Below, piece after piece: positions 16,201-23,693 of a stretch of DNA of 28,128 bases (within the stretch, counting starts at the first letter, position 1; every line of letters starts with the position of its first letter). The notes under the pieces are model-generated. The model searched no databases, had not been told where the DNA came from, and saw nothing but the letters and a program-made list of their open reading frames with translations. Made by a program: the position numbers and the translations under genes. Source of the stretch: Actinomycetota bacterium (GTDB taxonomy: Bacteria > Actinomycetota > Acidimicrobiia > Acidimicrobiales > UBA8592); assembly GCA_002715425.1 (NCBI GenBank), contig PAYW01000015.1, positions 1-28,128 on the forward strand, given 5' to 3'.

Positions 16201-17265
16201 GTGGCCTTTTCTCAAACGATGAAGTTTGATGATGCTCTTGATTATATTCGAAACCCCTACGTTGCCGAAGAGATCTTCCAAAGACAGCAACGTACCCTGT
16301 GTATTCAGCTTGCTGATAGTTGTAAAAACGTAACACAGCAGAAAACCCGAGAATTTTTTGAGTATTCAAAACTGTTGAATCTGGTCACGATTGCAATCTT
16401 GGATGAAAAGGAGTCAACTGTCTCTGATGATGCTCTTAGCGTTTTCGATCTTGTCTTTACTAGTTCGAATGCGCGAAGTAAAGCTGCAGTAAAAGTTCCA
16501 GACGTAGAGGAAGCAGTTTTGGGAATTAAAAATTCAGTCGAAGGAAACCCCCACTCTTCAATAATGCTTGTACAGCTTTTACGTCAGCGTGCATATTTAA
16601 ATGTTGATACAGGGCTACTTTCTGAATCTATAGCCTATGCCGCCCTTCAAGGTGGACCAGAATTCCAAACGTGGCTCTCTAGGCGCAACAACACTCTGGG
16701 CCGAGACAATGTAACACCCACTGTTCTCAGCAGACGCAACGATTCTGAGTTGAGAATTTCATTAAATCGGCCAGATCGAGCCAATGCTTTTTCGAGTGCT
16801 ATGCGGGATGAACTAGTGGAACAATTGCGGATGGCTGCTGCTGATAGAAGCATCAACCGGATACTTCTAGAGGGAAAGGGAAATTCTTTCTGCACAGGAG
16901 GTGACCTAAATGAATTTGGCAGTCTCGATAGCACCTCGGATGCGCATCTCATCAGAATGGTTAACAATCCTGCTTTTTGGATGTCAAAACTTCATGACCG
17001 AATGAGCGTACATTTGCATGGAAAGTGTATTGGCGCAGGAATTGAATTACCTGCATTTTGCGACAAGGTCATCGCTGACCGAACGGTATCAATTTCTCTT
17101 CCTGAGATAAAGATGGGGTTAATTCCAGGGGCAGGTGGAACTGTAAGTATCCCCCGCAGAATAGGACCACAAAAAACAGCCTACCTAGCGCTCAGCGGGC
17201 AAAGCATAGATTCACAAACTGCATTGGATTGGGAACTCGTAAATGAGATTGTTCCTAAACTGTGA
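16201..17265 (+). CDS. enoyl-CoA hydratase/isomerase family protein with C-terminal-like segment in front
   Basis: A crotonase core occupies residues about 174-354. It has the oxyanion-hole motif FCTGGDLNEF (231-238), Glu282 in GAGIELPAF and Glu302 in LPEIKMGLIPGAGGT. The two glutamates are 20 apart, as in the E144/E164 pair of rat mitochondrial crotonase, so it should be catalytically competent for hydration or isomerisation of an enoyl-CoA. The protein stops at NEIVPKL, just where ordinary crotonases begin their C-terminal helical domain. The first 173 residues contain SSIMLVQLLRQRAYLNV and LSESIAYAALQGGPEFQTWL, which resemble that missing helical end. GTG is the start, with GAAGG five bases upstream. 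It is the last gene of the operon and converges on the thiolase gene. Confidence 0.87.
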   Translation: MAFSQTMKFDDALDYIRNPYVAEEIFQRQQRTLCIQLADSCKNVTQQKTREFFEYSKLLNLVTIAILDEKESTVSDDALSVFDLVFTSSNARSKAAVKVPDVEEAVLGIKNSVEGNPHSSIMLVQLLRQRAYLNVDTGLLSESIAYAALQGGPEFQTWLSRRNNTLGRDNVTPTVLSRRNDSELRISLNRPDRANAFSSAMRDELVEQLRMAAADRSINRILLEGKGNSFCTGGDLNEFGSLDSTSDAHLIRMVNNPAFWMSKLHDRMSVHLHGKCIGAGIELPAFCDKVIADRTVSISLPEIKMGLIPGAGGTVSIPRRIGPQKTAYLALSGQSIDSQTALDWELVNEIVPKL

Positions 17266-17284
17266 AATGAAGAGTGATTTAGCT

Positions 17285-18454
17285 CTAAGAAAGACGTTCA
17301 AGAATTGTTACGTTGGCTTGACCGCCACCTTCACACATCGTCTGCAAACCAAATCTTCCATCTGACCTTTCAAGCTCATTTAGTAGCGTTGTCATTAACC
17401 GGCCGCCTGTACAGCCCAATGGGTGACCAAGAGCGATCGCTCCGCCGTTAACATTGACCTTTTCATGTGGGACATTGTGCTCGCGCATCCAAACAATTGG
17501 AACTGGAGCAAAAGCCTCATTACATTCGAACAAATCAAAATCATCAATAGTCATCCCTGTCTTCGACAATGCATATTCTGTAGCTGGAATCGGACCAGTA
17601 AGCATGTAAATCGGATCATCTCCTCGGACACTTATATGGTGAATACGCGCTCGGGGTTTCAATCCATACTCCTTAACCGCTTTCTCGCTAGCCACCATCA
17701 AAGCAACAGCACCATCAGAAATCTGGCTAGCCACAGCTGCGGTGATAACACCGCCCTCTTCTAGTGTTGGGAGCTGAGCCATCTTCTCGAGCGTTGTCCC
17801 CCTTCGCACACCTTCATCTTGAGCTACATCACCGTATGGAAGAATCTCATTATCAAACCTGCCTTCGTCTTGAGCACGCGCAGCACGCTCATGGGATTCA
17901 AGAGCAAATTCTTCGAGATCTTGTCGTTCCAAATTCCATTTTTTAGCTATAAGTTCAGCTCCCCTAAACTGACTGACCTCCTGCGTGCCATAACGCTCTA
18001 CCCAACCCTTTGAGGTTGAAAAGGGGTCTTCAATGTCAGGACGCCCAATCGATTCATGCCCCATAACATCCATCGCAGAACCTATAGGAATAAGGCTCAT
18101 ATTCTGCATACCACCTGCTACAACAATATCCTGCACTCCGGACATCACACCCATAGCGGCGAAGCTCACCGCTTGCTGACCCGACCCACACTGACGGTCA
18201 ACCGTTACACCAGGAATAGCTTCTGGCATGCCGGCCGCTAACCATGCTGTCCGAGCGATATCACCTGCTTGTGGACCCATATTATCGAGACAGCCCATGA
18301 TGACATCATCTACTGTCATCGGATCAATCCCAACTCTATCCATTAGTCCCTTTATCGCATGAGCCCCTAAATCAGCAGGGTGTTCCTCAGCAAGGCCGCC
18401 TCCCCGCCTACCTACAGGAGTTCTAACAGCATCAATAATATAAGCTTCGCTCAT
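17285..18454 (-). CDS. acetyl-CoA acyltransferase (thiolase)
   Basis: The 389-residue thiolase has all three catalytic residues: nucleophilic Cys89 in VDRQCGSGQQAV, His344 in ALGHPLGCTGGR and Cys374 in MCEGGGQA. It cleaves 3-ketoacyl-CoA to acetyl-CoA plus a shortened acyl-CoA, or runs in reverse. AYIIDAVRTPVGRRGGGLAE at the start and NEAFAPVPIVW are usual for the FadA-type group. The ATG has AAAGGAA five bases upstream. It is downstream of an acyl-CoA dehydrogenase with a 96-base gap, consistent with one beta-oxidation transcription unit. Chain-length preference cannot be read from the sequence. Confidence 0.95.
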   Translation of the reverse strand: MSEAYIIDAVRTPVGRRGGGLAEEHPADLGAHAIKGLMDRVGIDPMTVDDVIMGCLDNMGPQAGDIARTAWLAAGMPEAIPGVTVDRQCGSGQQAVSFAAMGVMSGVQDIVVAGGMQNMSLIPIGSAMDVMGHESIGRPDIEDPFSTSKGWVERYGTQEVSQFRGAELIAKKWNLERQDLEEFALESHERAARAQDEGRFDNEILPYGDVAQDEGVRRGTTLEKMAQLPTLEEGGVITAAVASQISDGAVALMVASEKAVKEYGLKPRARIHHISVRGDDPIYMLTGPIPATEYALSKTGMTIDDFDLFECNEAFAPVPIVWMREHNVPHEKVNVNGGAIALGHPLGCTGGRLMTTLLNELERSDGRFGLQTMCEGGGQANVTILERLS

Positions 18455-18550
18455 TGTTATTCCTTTCGTACTCTTCTCTACGGTACAGGAAAGGACGAGA
18501 AGGAAATAAACTCTGAAGAGTTTCTTCTAAGAATAAATAAAACAACGTTC

Positions 18551-19756
18551 CTACCGAGGTTCTTTAGGCAAGCCGAGAACTCGTTCCCCAATGATATTCC
18601 TCTGAATTTGGTTACTTCCTCCATAGATTGTATGGGCTCGACTATAAAGGAATGTTCTCTGCTCCTTATCAAGAATGAGTGGAATGCCTTCGTGGCCGCC
18701 ATGCCCATCAGGCGAAGCAACCATACCTGATGTCCCACGAACTTCCATCCATAACTCTCCAAGTTTCCTATGCCAAGAAGCCCAAAATAATTTCCCTATG
18801 CTCTGCTCCGCACCTGGAACACCATCTGCCACTAGTGCTGTAAGCATTCGTAGCTGATTGAACCTAAGAACTTCCAACCCAATATATAAGTCGACGACCT
18901 TCTGACGGAGAACAGCATTTCCCCAAGCTCCAGTCGATAATGCAGTATTGATGAGCTCATCTAGTTCTTGACGAAAGCTAGTTTGCTGTCCAAGAGTTGA
19001 TGCACCGCGTTCGAATGCCAACGTCCCCATAGCGACTTTCCAACCATTCCCTTTCTTACCAACTATATTTTCTTCTTTAGTTTTGGCACTATCGAAAAAT
19101 GTCTCGTTGAACTCAGAACCGCCAGTTAGCTGGATAATAGGACGGACAGTTATCTCTACCTGATCCATTGGAACGAGAAGGTAGGACAATCCGGCATGAC
19201 GAGCAGATCCTTCTTCGGTTCTTGCAACTACAAATATCCAGTCAGCATGTTGAGCAAGGGATGTCCATACTTTCTGCCCGTCAATTACCCAGTATCCATC
19301 AACAAGATCTGCTCGAGTTTTTATGTTGGAGAGGTCAGATCCAGCATCAGGTTCACTGTAACCTTGGCACCAGAGTTCGTCTCCTGAAAGAATCTTAGGG
19401 ATGAACCGCTCTTGTTGCGCTTTCGAACCAAATGCAAGGAGAGTCGGCCCAAGAAGAGTAACCCCCATATTGGGAATCCTTCCGGGCGCCTTGGCTTCTA
19501 CGTATGTCTTGTGGAACAAGACCTGTTCCACAAGCGAACACTCTCTCCCTCCTACCCATTTTGGAAAATCAATTCCTAGCCATCCACCGGTGGCAAGTTC
19601 CCTTTCCCAAGCGATTTGAAGTTCCGGATCAACGTCATCATGGCCAGTTAGGCCTTTCCCGCTAAGTTTTATAAACTCACCTCGAATATGCTCTTCAAGC
19701 CAAGTTCGGACTTCATCACAGAAATCTGTCTGAGCCTTTGTATATGAGAAGTCCAT
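18551..19756 (-). CDS. acyl-CoA dehydrogenase (FadE-like)
   Basis: The 401-residue flavoprotein has the ACAD layout: N-terminal helices (MDFSYTKAQTDFCDEVRTWL), GWLGIDFPKWVGG, the FAD/substrate region CQGYSEPDAGSDLSNIKTRA and DGQKVWTSLAQHADWIFVVART, then the C-terminal helical domain ending IYGGSNQIQRNIIGERVLGLP. At the position where medium-chain enzymes have the catalytic base (YEG), this one has YGG, as in many actinobacterial FadE proteins, so the base must lie elsewhere or its reaction differ. It introduces the alpha-beta double bond into an acyl-CoA and passes electrons to ETF. It is 37 bases after rsgA, with an AGGA site before the ATG. No partner FadE subunit is adjacent. Confidence 0.93.
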   Translation of the reverse strand: MDFSYTKAQTDFCDEVRTWLEEHIRGEFIKLSGKGLTGHDDVDPELQIAWERELATGGWLGIDFPKWVGGRECSLVEQVLFHKTYVEAKAPGRIPNMGVTLLGPTLLAFGSKAQQERFIPKILSGDELWCQGYSEPDAGSDLSNIKTRADLVDGYWVIDGQKVWTSLAQHADWIFVVARTEEGSARHAGLSYLLVPMDQVEITVRPIIQLTGGSEFNETFFDSAKTKEENIVGKKGNGWKVAMGTLAFERGASTLGQQTSFRQELDELINTALSTGAWGNAVLRQKVVDLYIGLEVLRFNQLRMLTALVADGVPGAEQSIGKLFWASWHRKLGELWMEVRGTSGMVASPDGHGGHEGIPLILDKEQRTFLYSRAHTIYGGSNQIQRNIIGERVLGLPKEPR

Positions 19757-19793
19757 TTAGTCCTATACCTTCATTCTTCAAAGCAAAATATTC

Positions 19794-20780
19794 TTATTTG
19801 GATTTTCGTCGTTGGAGAGCCAGACGCTCTTCCTGCTCATCCAGCTCTTCAACCAGACGGAGATAGCGTTCAAAACGCCGTGGGTCTATTTCTTTCTGCT
19901 GAATTGCCGCCAATATCGCGCAATCAGGTTCTACCTGATGAGTGCAATTCGAGAATCGGCAATACGAAGCGACTTCACTTATCTCAAAAAAGACTTTATT
20001 TAGAGCCTCTTTTGCATCCCAAAGTCCTATGCCTCTAATCCCAGGAGTATCGATCAGAATTCCACCGCTTGGAATAAGCATTAGCTCACGCGCAATAGTC
20101 GTATGGCGACCTTTGTTATCTCGACTGCGAACTTCAGTTGTTTGCTGTATCGTCTCTCCAACCAGCTCATTTACAAGTGACGATTTACCCACTCCAGACT
20201 CCCCTAATAAAACTAAAGTCTTATCTGGTAAAAGAAGTTCTCTCAGTTCAGCAATTCCAGTACCTGCAAAGGAACTAGTTTGAATGGTAATAACATCTTT
20301 AATTTCCTGCTGAAGCTGATTCCAGTCTTCCGATATTCCCTGATCGACTTTGGTGAGGAGAAGGATCGGGACTGCATCACTGTCTTGAGCCAAGATTAGG
20401 AATCTTTCTACTTTGGCGATGTTGGCAGGACGGTCTATAGAGCAGGTGATACCTACAAAGTCCACATTCGAGACAAGAACTTGCTCTCTTTCTTGTTCAG
20501 CAGGGTCCCTCCGTGATATTGACGAGTAGCGCGGAAGAATCGTTTCGATACGGAACCCGATATCGGGATCATCGACAACGGTTATCCAATCTCCAGTCGC
20601 CGGCGCTAAATCAATTGTTGTACGTTGACTATCAGAAGCTACGCGTACCTCCCCTTCTTCTGTAAGGACGTCTACCTCACCTCGGTCAACCCTACGAACA
20701 CGGCCCAACCTTGCTTTGTCAATCATTGTCGATTGTTTCGATGCGTAATGCCGCCATCCTAATTGGTTAAGTAGCTTCAT
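19794..20780 (-). CDS. rsgA: ribosome small-subunit-dependent GTPase A
   Basis: The 328-residue protein is a circularly permuted GTPase that assists late 30S maturation. Motifs come in the permuted order expected for RsgA: G4 (LLLTKVD), then G1/P-loop GESGVGKSS, switch I RHTT, and G3 DTPG. An N-terminal OB-type domain (GRVRRVDRGEVDVLTEEGEV) precedes the GTPase domain. A C-terminal zinc site has CRFSNCTHQVEPDC, matching the family's C..C.H.C set, followed by a long helix. The start ATG is 20 bases after dapD; only a weak AGAG precedes it. Presence between dapD and the acyl-CoA dehydrogenase suggests a mixed transcription unit without functional linkage. Confidence 0.95.
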   Translation of the reverse strand: MKLLNQLGWRHYASKQSTMIDKARLGRVRRVDRGEVDVLTEEGEVRVASDSQRTTIDLAPATGDWITVVDDPDIGFRIETILPRYSSISRRDPAEQEREQVLVSNVDFVGITCSIDRPANIAKVERFLILAQDSDAVPILLLTKVDQGISEDWNQLQQEIKDVITIQTSSFAGTGIAELRELLLPDKTLVLLGESGVGKSSLVNELVGETIQQTTEVRSRDNKGRHTTIARELMLIPSGGILIDTPGIRGIGLWDAKEALNKVFFEISEVASYCRFSNCTHQVEPDCAILAAIQQKEIDPRRFERYLRLVEELDEQEERLALQRRKSK

Positions 20781-20800
20781 GACTCTGGTCTGAGACTACC

Positions 20801-21940
20801 TTAATTCTTGTGCAGTTCTTCGTTTAAACCTTGCCAACTGGAATTTTCGCCTCTGTAAATTGCTTCGACTTTACCTGTTTGCGAATTACGGCGGAATAGT
20901 AGATCATCCTGCCCTGATAACTCTGACCCCTTGACTACCGAACCGTCTGGGGTCAAAACCAGTGTTCCTGCAGTAACATAAAGCCCTGCTTCTACTATGC
21001 AATTATTTCCGAGGGATATTCCGATACCTGCTTCGGCGCCCAATAGACAGTTCTCACCTATTGAAATTACTTCAGAACCTCCTCCAGATAGCGTCCCCAT
21101 TATTGACGCGCCGCCGCCGATATCTGATCCGTTACCTACTACAACACCAGCTGAGATTCGCCCCTCGATCATTGATGTTCCGAGTGTACCTGCATTGAAA
21201 TTACAAAATCCTTCGTGCATAACAGTGGTCCCATCCGAAAGGTGCGCTCCGAGCCTCACCCGGTTTGCATCGGCAATGCGAACCCCGGCGGGGATAACGT
21301 AGTCAGTCATTCTTGGAAATTTATCGAGCCCGTGGACGAGGATATTGATTCCTTCAGCTTGCAGCTGGGCCCTTTTAACATTGAAACCTTCCACCTCGAA
21401 TGGCCCGAGATTGGTCCAAACACAGTTTGTAAGTTGACCGAATATCCCTGTTAGATCTATTCCATGTGGCTGTACGAGCCTGGCCGATAGAAGGTGAAGA
21501 CGAAGGTACGCATCAACCGCATCAACCGGTTCATCGGTTGGTGCAGCTATAAAGCAAACAACCACAATTTTCTCTCCGTTAGGTGAATCACTGTTTAGAG
21601 CAGCATCAAGGATGGGTTGAATTATGTGCGTTGATTCTTCTAAGTAGCCGATGTTTTTTTCAACAGATTCAAGAATGCTCTGGATGTCTCGCATGGGTTG
21701 TTCTTCGAGCTCATATGTTTCAGTCTTGCCATTCCAATTAGCTGCGTTCGCTACCAAGGCGCATGTATACGGGTCTGACCCCAGTTGTGGAGCGGGATAA
21801 TAGACATCAAGGATATTTCCATTAGCGGTTTTTGTTGCAAGACCAATCCCGAAGGCAAATGGGGTGGAGAAGTTTTCAATGTTTTGCTCAAGCTGGTTCT
21901 GATTTTCTTGAAGTTGTTCAAGGTTGCGGATTTCTGTCAT
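20801..21940 (-). CDS. dapD: 2,3,4,5-tetrahydropyridine-2,6-dicarboxylate N-succinyltransferase, actinobacterial type
   Basis: DapD transfers succinyl from succinyl-CoA to tetrahydrodipicolinate on the way to diaminopimelate and lysine. The 379-residue protein has the left-handed beta-helix core with VRIADANRVRLGAHLSDGTT, VMHEGFCNFNAGTLGTSMIE, GRISAGVVVGNGSDIGGGAS and GENCLLGAEAGIGISLGNNC, nearly identical in pattern to the mycobacterial enzyme. The N-terminus carries a Gln/Glu-rich extension (about residues 5-25) ahead of GIGLATKTANGNILDVYYPAPQL, where mycobacterial DapD begins. No Shine-Dalgarno precedes the ATG; TAACGT at -13 to -8 suggests a nearly leaderless mRNA. It is divergent from an EamA-type exporter gene. 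Confidence 0.95.
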   Translation of the reverse strand: MTEIRNLEQLQENQNQLEQNIENFSTPFAFGIGLATKTANGNILDVYYPAPQLGSDPYTCALVANAANWNGKTETYELEEQPMRDIQSILESVEKNIGYLEESTHIIQPILDAALNSDSPNGEKIVVVCFIAAPTDEPVDAVDAYLRLHLLSARLVQPHGIDLTGIFGQLTNCVWTNLGPFEVEGFNVKRAQLQAEGINILVHGLDKFPRMTDYVIPAGVRIADANRVRLGAHLSDGTTVMHEGFCNFNAGTLGTSMIEGRISAGVVVGNGSDIGGGASIMGTLSGGGSEVISIGENCLLGAEAGIGISLGNNCIVEAGLYVTAGTLVLTPDGSVVKGSELSGQDDLLFRRNSQTGKVEAIYRGENSSWQGLNEELHKN

Positions 21941-21947
21941 AGCAATG

Positions 21948-21953
21948 ACGTTA
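21948..21953 (-). promoter_or_regulatory. candidate -10 box (TAACGT) for dapD
   Basis: On the minus strand TAACGT is seven bases before the dapD ATG, fitting the TAnnnT -10 pattern of a leaderless or nearly leaderless start. No clear -35 box is seen. Confidence 0.3.
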
Positions 21954-21985
21954 GCGTGTAAATGGGATGGTTGGGACGTATGAGG

Positions 21986-21991
21986 TAGCGT
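21986..21991 (+). promoter_or_regulatory. candidate -10 box (TAGCGT) for the EamA transporter
   Basis: TAGCGT occupies exactly -12 to -7 relative to GTG 21998. A GAGG at 21982-21985 is too far from the start (12 bases) to be a good ribosome site, so leaderless translation is the simpler reading. The divergent dapD box lies only 32 bases away, so the two promoters would be back to back. Confidence 0.3.
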
Positions 21992-21997
21992 TATCTC

Positions 21998-22861
21998 GTG
22001 GGTGCTAGGAACTTCAGGGGTATACAGAATGGATTACTTGATTCCGCCTCACCAGAAGTCTTGTTCATTGTTGCCGCTGTTTCACAATATTTGGGTGCCG
22101 CACTGGCGTTTAGCATTTTCGATAATTTAGGAACGAGTACGGTTGCAACGTTGCGTGTGCTCGGTGCTGCTTTGGTTCTTATCTTGTTGAGACGATCTTG
22201 GAGGCGTTCGTTAAAAGACTTAGATATGGTTTGGACTGCATCATTTGGGATTGTTTTGGCAGGGATGAATCTGTGCTTTTATCTCGCAATAGATAATCTT
22301 CCTTTAGGAAATGCGGTAGCGATTGAGTTCTTGGGGCCTATAGCGGTAGCGGCCGCTGGGCATCGATCCTCAAGAAATGTCGTTGCGCTTATCGTGGCGA
22401 GCCTTGGGGTCCTTCTTTTGGCCCAAGTAACTTCTGAAGGGACAGTCACCGGTGTGCTCTTTGCTCTGGCCGCAGGGGCCTTATGGGCTCTTTATATTGT
22501 TTTAGGGAGCAAAGTTGCTAAAACTGGCGCGCATCTAGACGGTCTAGGAATTGGCATGCTCATCGGGGGTCTAGTGATATTCCCGAGTTCTCTTCATATG
22601 ATAGACCGTGCACTTGATTCTCCTCTGTTGATGCTGGTTGCTCTATCAACTGGGGTTCTAGGGAATGTGATTCCGTATGGGATCGATCAGCTAGTCTTTC
22701 GGCGAATTTCAAAAACGAGATTCGCGTTCTTGCAATGCTTATTACCGGCAACAGCCGCTTGCGTTGGGATCCTGTTACTTCGGCAAAAGACTTCCCTAGG
22801 TGAACTTTTAGGGATTGGTTCAATTATCTTTGCTATTGCCCTCAGAGGAAAAGAAGATTAG
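21998..22861 (+). CDS. EamA family transporter, RhtA-like exporter
   Basis: The 287-residue inner-membrane protein has about ten hydrophobic helices in two EamA repeats. The first repeat covers EVLFIVAAVSQYLGAALAFS through LLLAQV and includes LCFYLAIDNLPLGNAVAIEF and LGPIAV, a strong RhtA-type signature. The second starts at VTGVLFALAAGALWALYIVLG and includes NVIPYGIDQLVFRRISKTRF and LQCLLPATAA. RhtA relatives export threonine, homoserine or related amino acids, so amino-acid export is plausible here; being divergent from dapD supports this weakly. The start GTG gives a short soluble N-terminus. The gene converges on the CitE-like gene with four bases between stops. Confidence 0.88.
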   Translation: MGARNFRGIQNGLLDSASPEVLFIVAAVSQYLGAALAFSIFDNLGTSTVATLRVLGAALVLILLRRSWRRSLKDLDMVWTASFGIVLAGMNLCFYLAIDNLPLGNAVAIEFLGPIAVAAAGHRSSRNVVALIVASLGVLLLAQVTSEGTVTGVLFALAAGALWALYIVLGSKVAKTGAHLDGLGIGMLIGGLVIFPSSLHMIDRALDSPLLMLVALSTGVLGNVIPYGIDQLVFRRISKTRFAFLQCLLPATAACVGILLLRQKTSLGELLGIGSIIFAIALRGKED

Positions 22862-22865
22862 TTGA

Positions 22866-23693
22866 CTAAGATCCTAGAATTCTTCGAGCTTGCTTAGCTA
22901 ATGCCTCGTCAATCATATTTCCATCATAAACAGCCGAAGCTGATCCTTGTGAGAGAGCTTGATCATAGACCGCTAATAATTCCTTGGCGCGATTAACTTC
23001 TGCCTGAGAGTACGAAAACGATTGATTTGCGAGGGGTACTTGTGAAGGGTGAATACAGAGCTTCCCTGAGAATCCTAATGCTCTTGCTTGATATGCTTCT
23101 TCTGTAAATCGTTCGTCGTCAGAGAAATCCGTTACGATTTGATCGATCACTGGAACTCCAGATAGTCGGCTCGCCATCCCCATTTGGGATCTGGCTAGGA
23201 ATACTTCGTCATTGCCGGTTGTACGAAAACCGCCTAAATCTAACACATAATCCTCGGCTCCAAAATATGCGGCAATGACAGACGTGTTTGAGAGGATTTC
23301 AGTAGCGGATGCCACTCCGAGAACGGTTTCGATTCCAACAATAATTTTTCTTTCGATAGAGTTTTGCGAGAGTATTTTCTCTGCTTCCTCTAGCTCTTCT
23401 AAGTTGTTGATCTTTGGAATAACGACACAGTCTACTTCTGGGGGAAGAGCTTGAATATCAAGTTCAAAATGTGATGAAGATATTGGATTGACCCTCGGGA
23501 AGGCTTCAAGTTTTTTCGTTTCTTCGGAATCGATGAACTCCTGGAAATTCTTACGTGCCTTGTTCTTTTCCTCATCAGGGACGGCATCTTCAAGGTCGAC
23601 GATGGCTGCATCAGGCTGGATTTTCGGAAGTTTTTTCAGAAGTTCAGATTTATTTCCTGGAGCAAACAGCACACTCCTGAATTTTTGCATCAT
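22866..23693 (-). CDS. HpcH/HpaI aldolase / CitE-like CoA-ester lyase
   Basis: The 275-residue protein is a TIM-barrel CitE-like enzyme. Conserved parts are RSVLFAPGNK at the start, IVDLEDAVP (residues 31-39), FPRVNP with the CoA/substrate arginine, metal Glu122 in GIETVLGV, and FGAEDYVLDLGG with Glu147 and Asp148. KLCIHPSQV near the C-terminus is also typical. Free-standing CitE relatives cleave beta-hydroxyacyl-CoA esters such as malyl-CoA or citramalyl-CoA; no citrate lyase alpha or gamma subunit is nearby, so citrate lyase itself is unlikely. The first ATG overlaps the stop of the ligase gene as ATGA, and a second ATG follows at once. The tight coupling links this lyase to acetoacetate or a related acid. 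Confidence 0.88.
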   Translation of the reverse strand: MMQKFRSVLFAPGNKSELLKKLPKIQPDAAIVDLEDAVPDEEKNKARKNFQEFIDSEETKKLEAFPRVNPISSSHFELDIQALPPEVDCVVIPKINNLEELEEAEKILSQNSIERKIIVGIETVLGVASATEILSNTSVIAAYFGAEDYVLDLGGFRTTGNDEVFLARSQMGMASRLSGVPVIDQIVTDFSDDERFTEEAYQARALGFSGKLCIHPSQVPLANQSFSYSQAEVNRAKELLAVYDQALSQGSASAVYDGNMIDEALAKQARRILGS

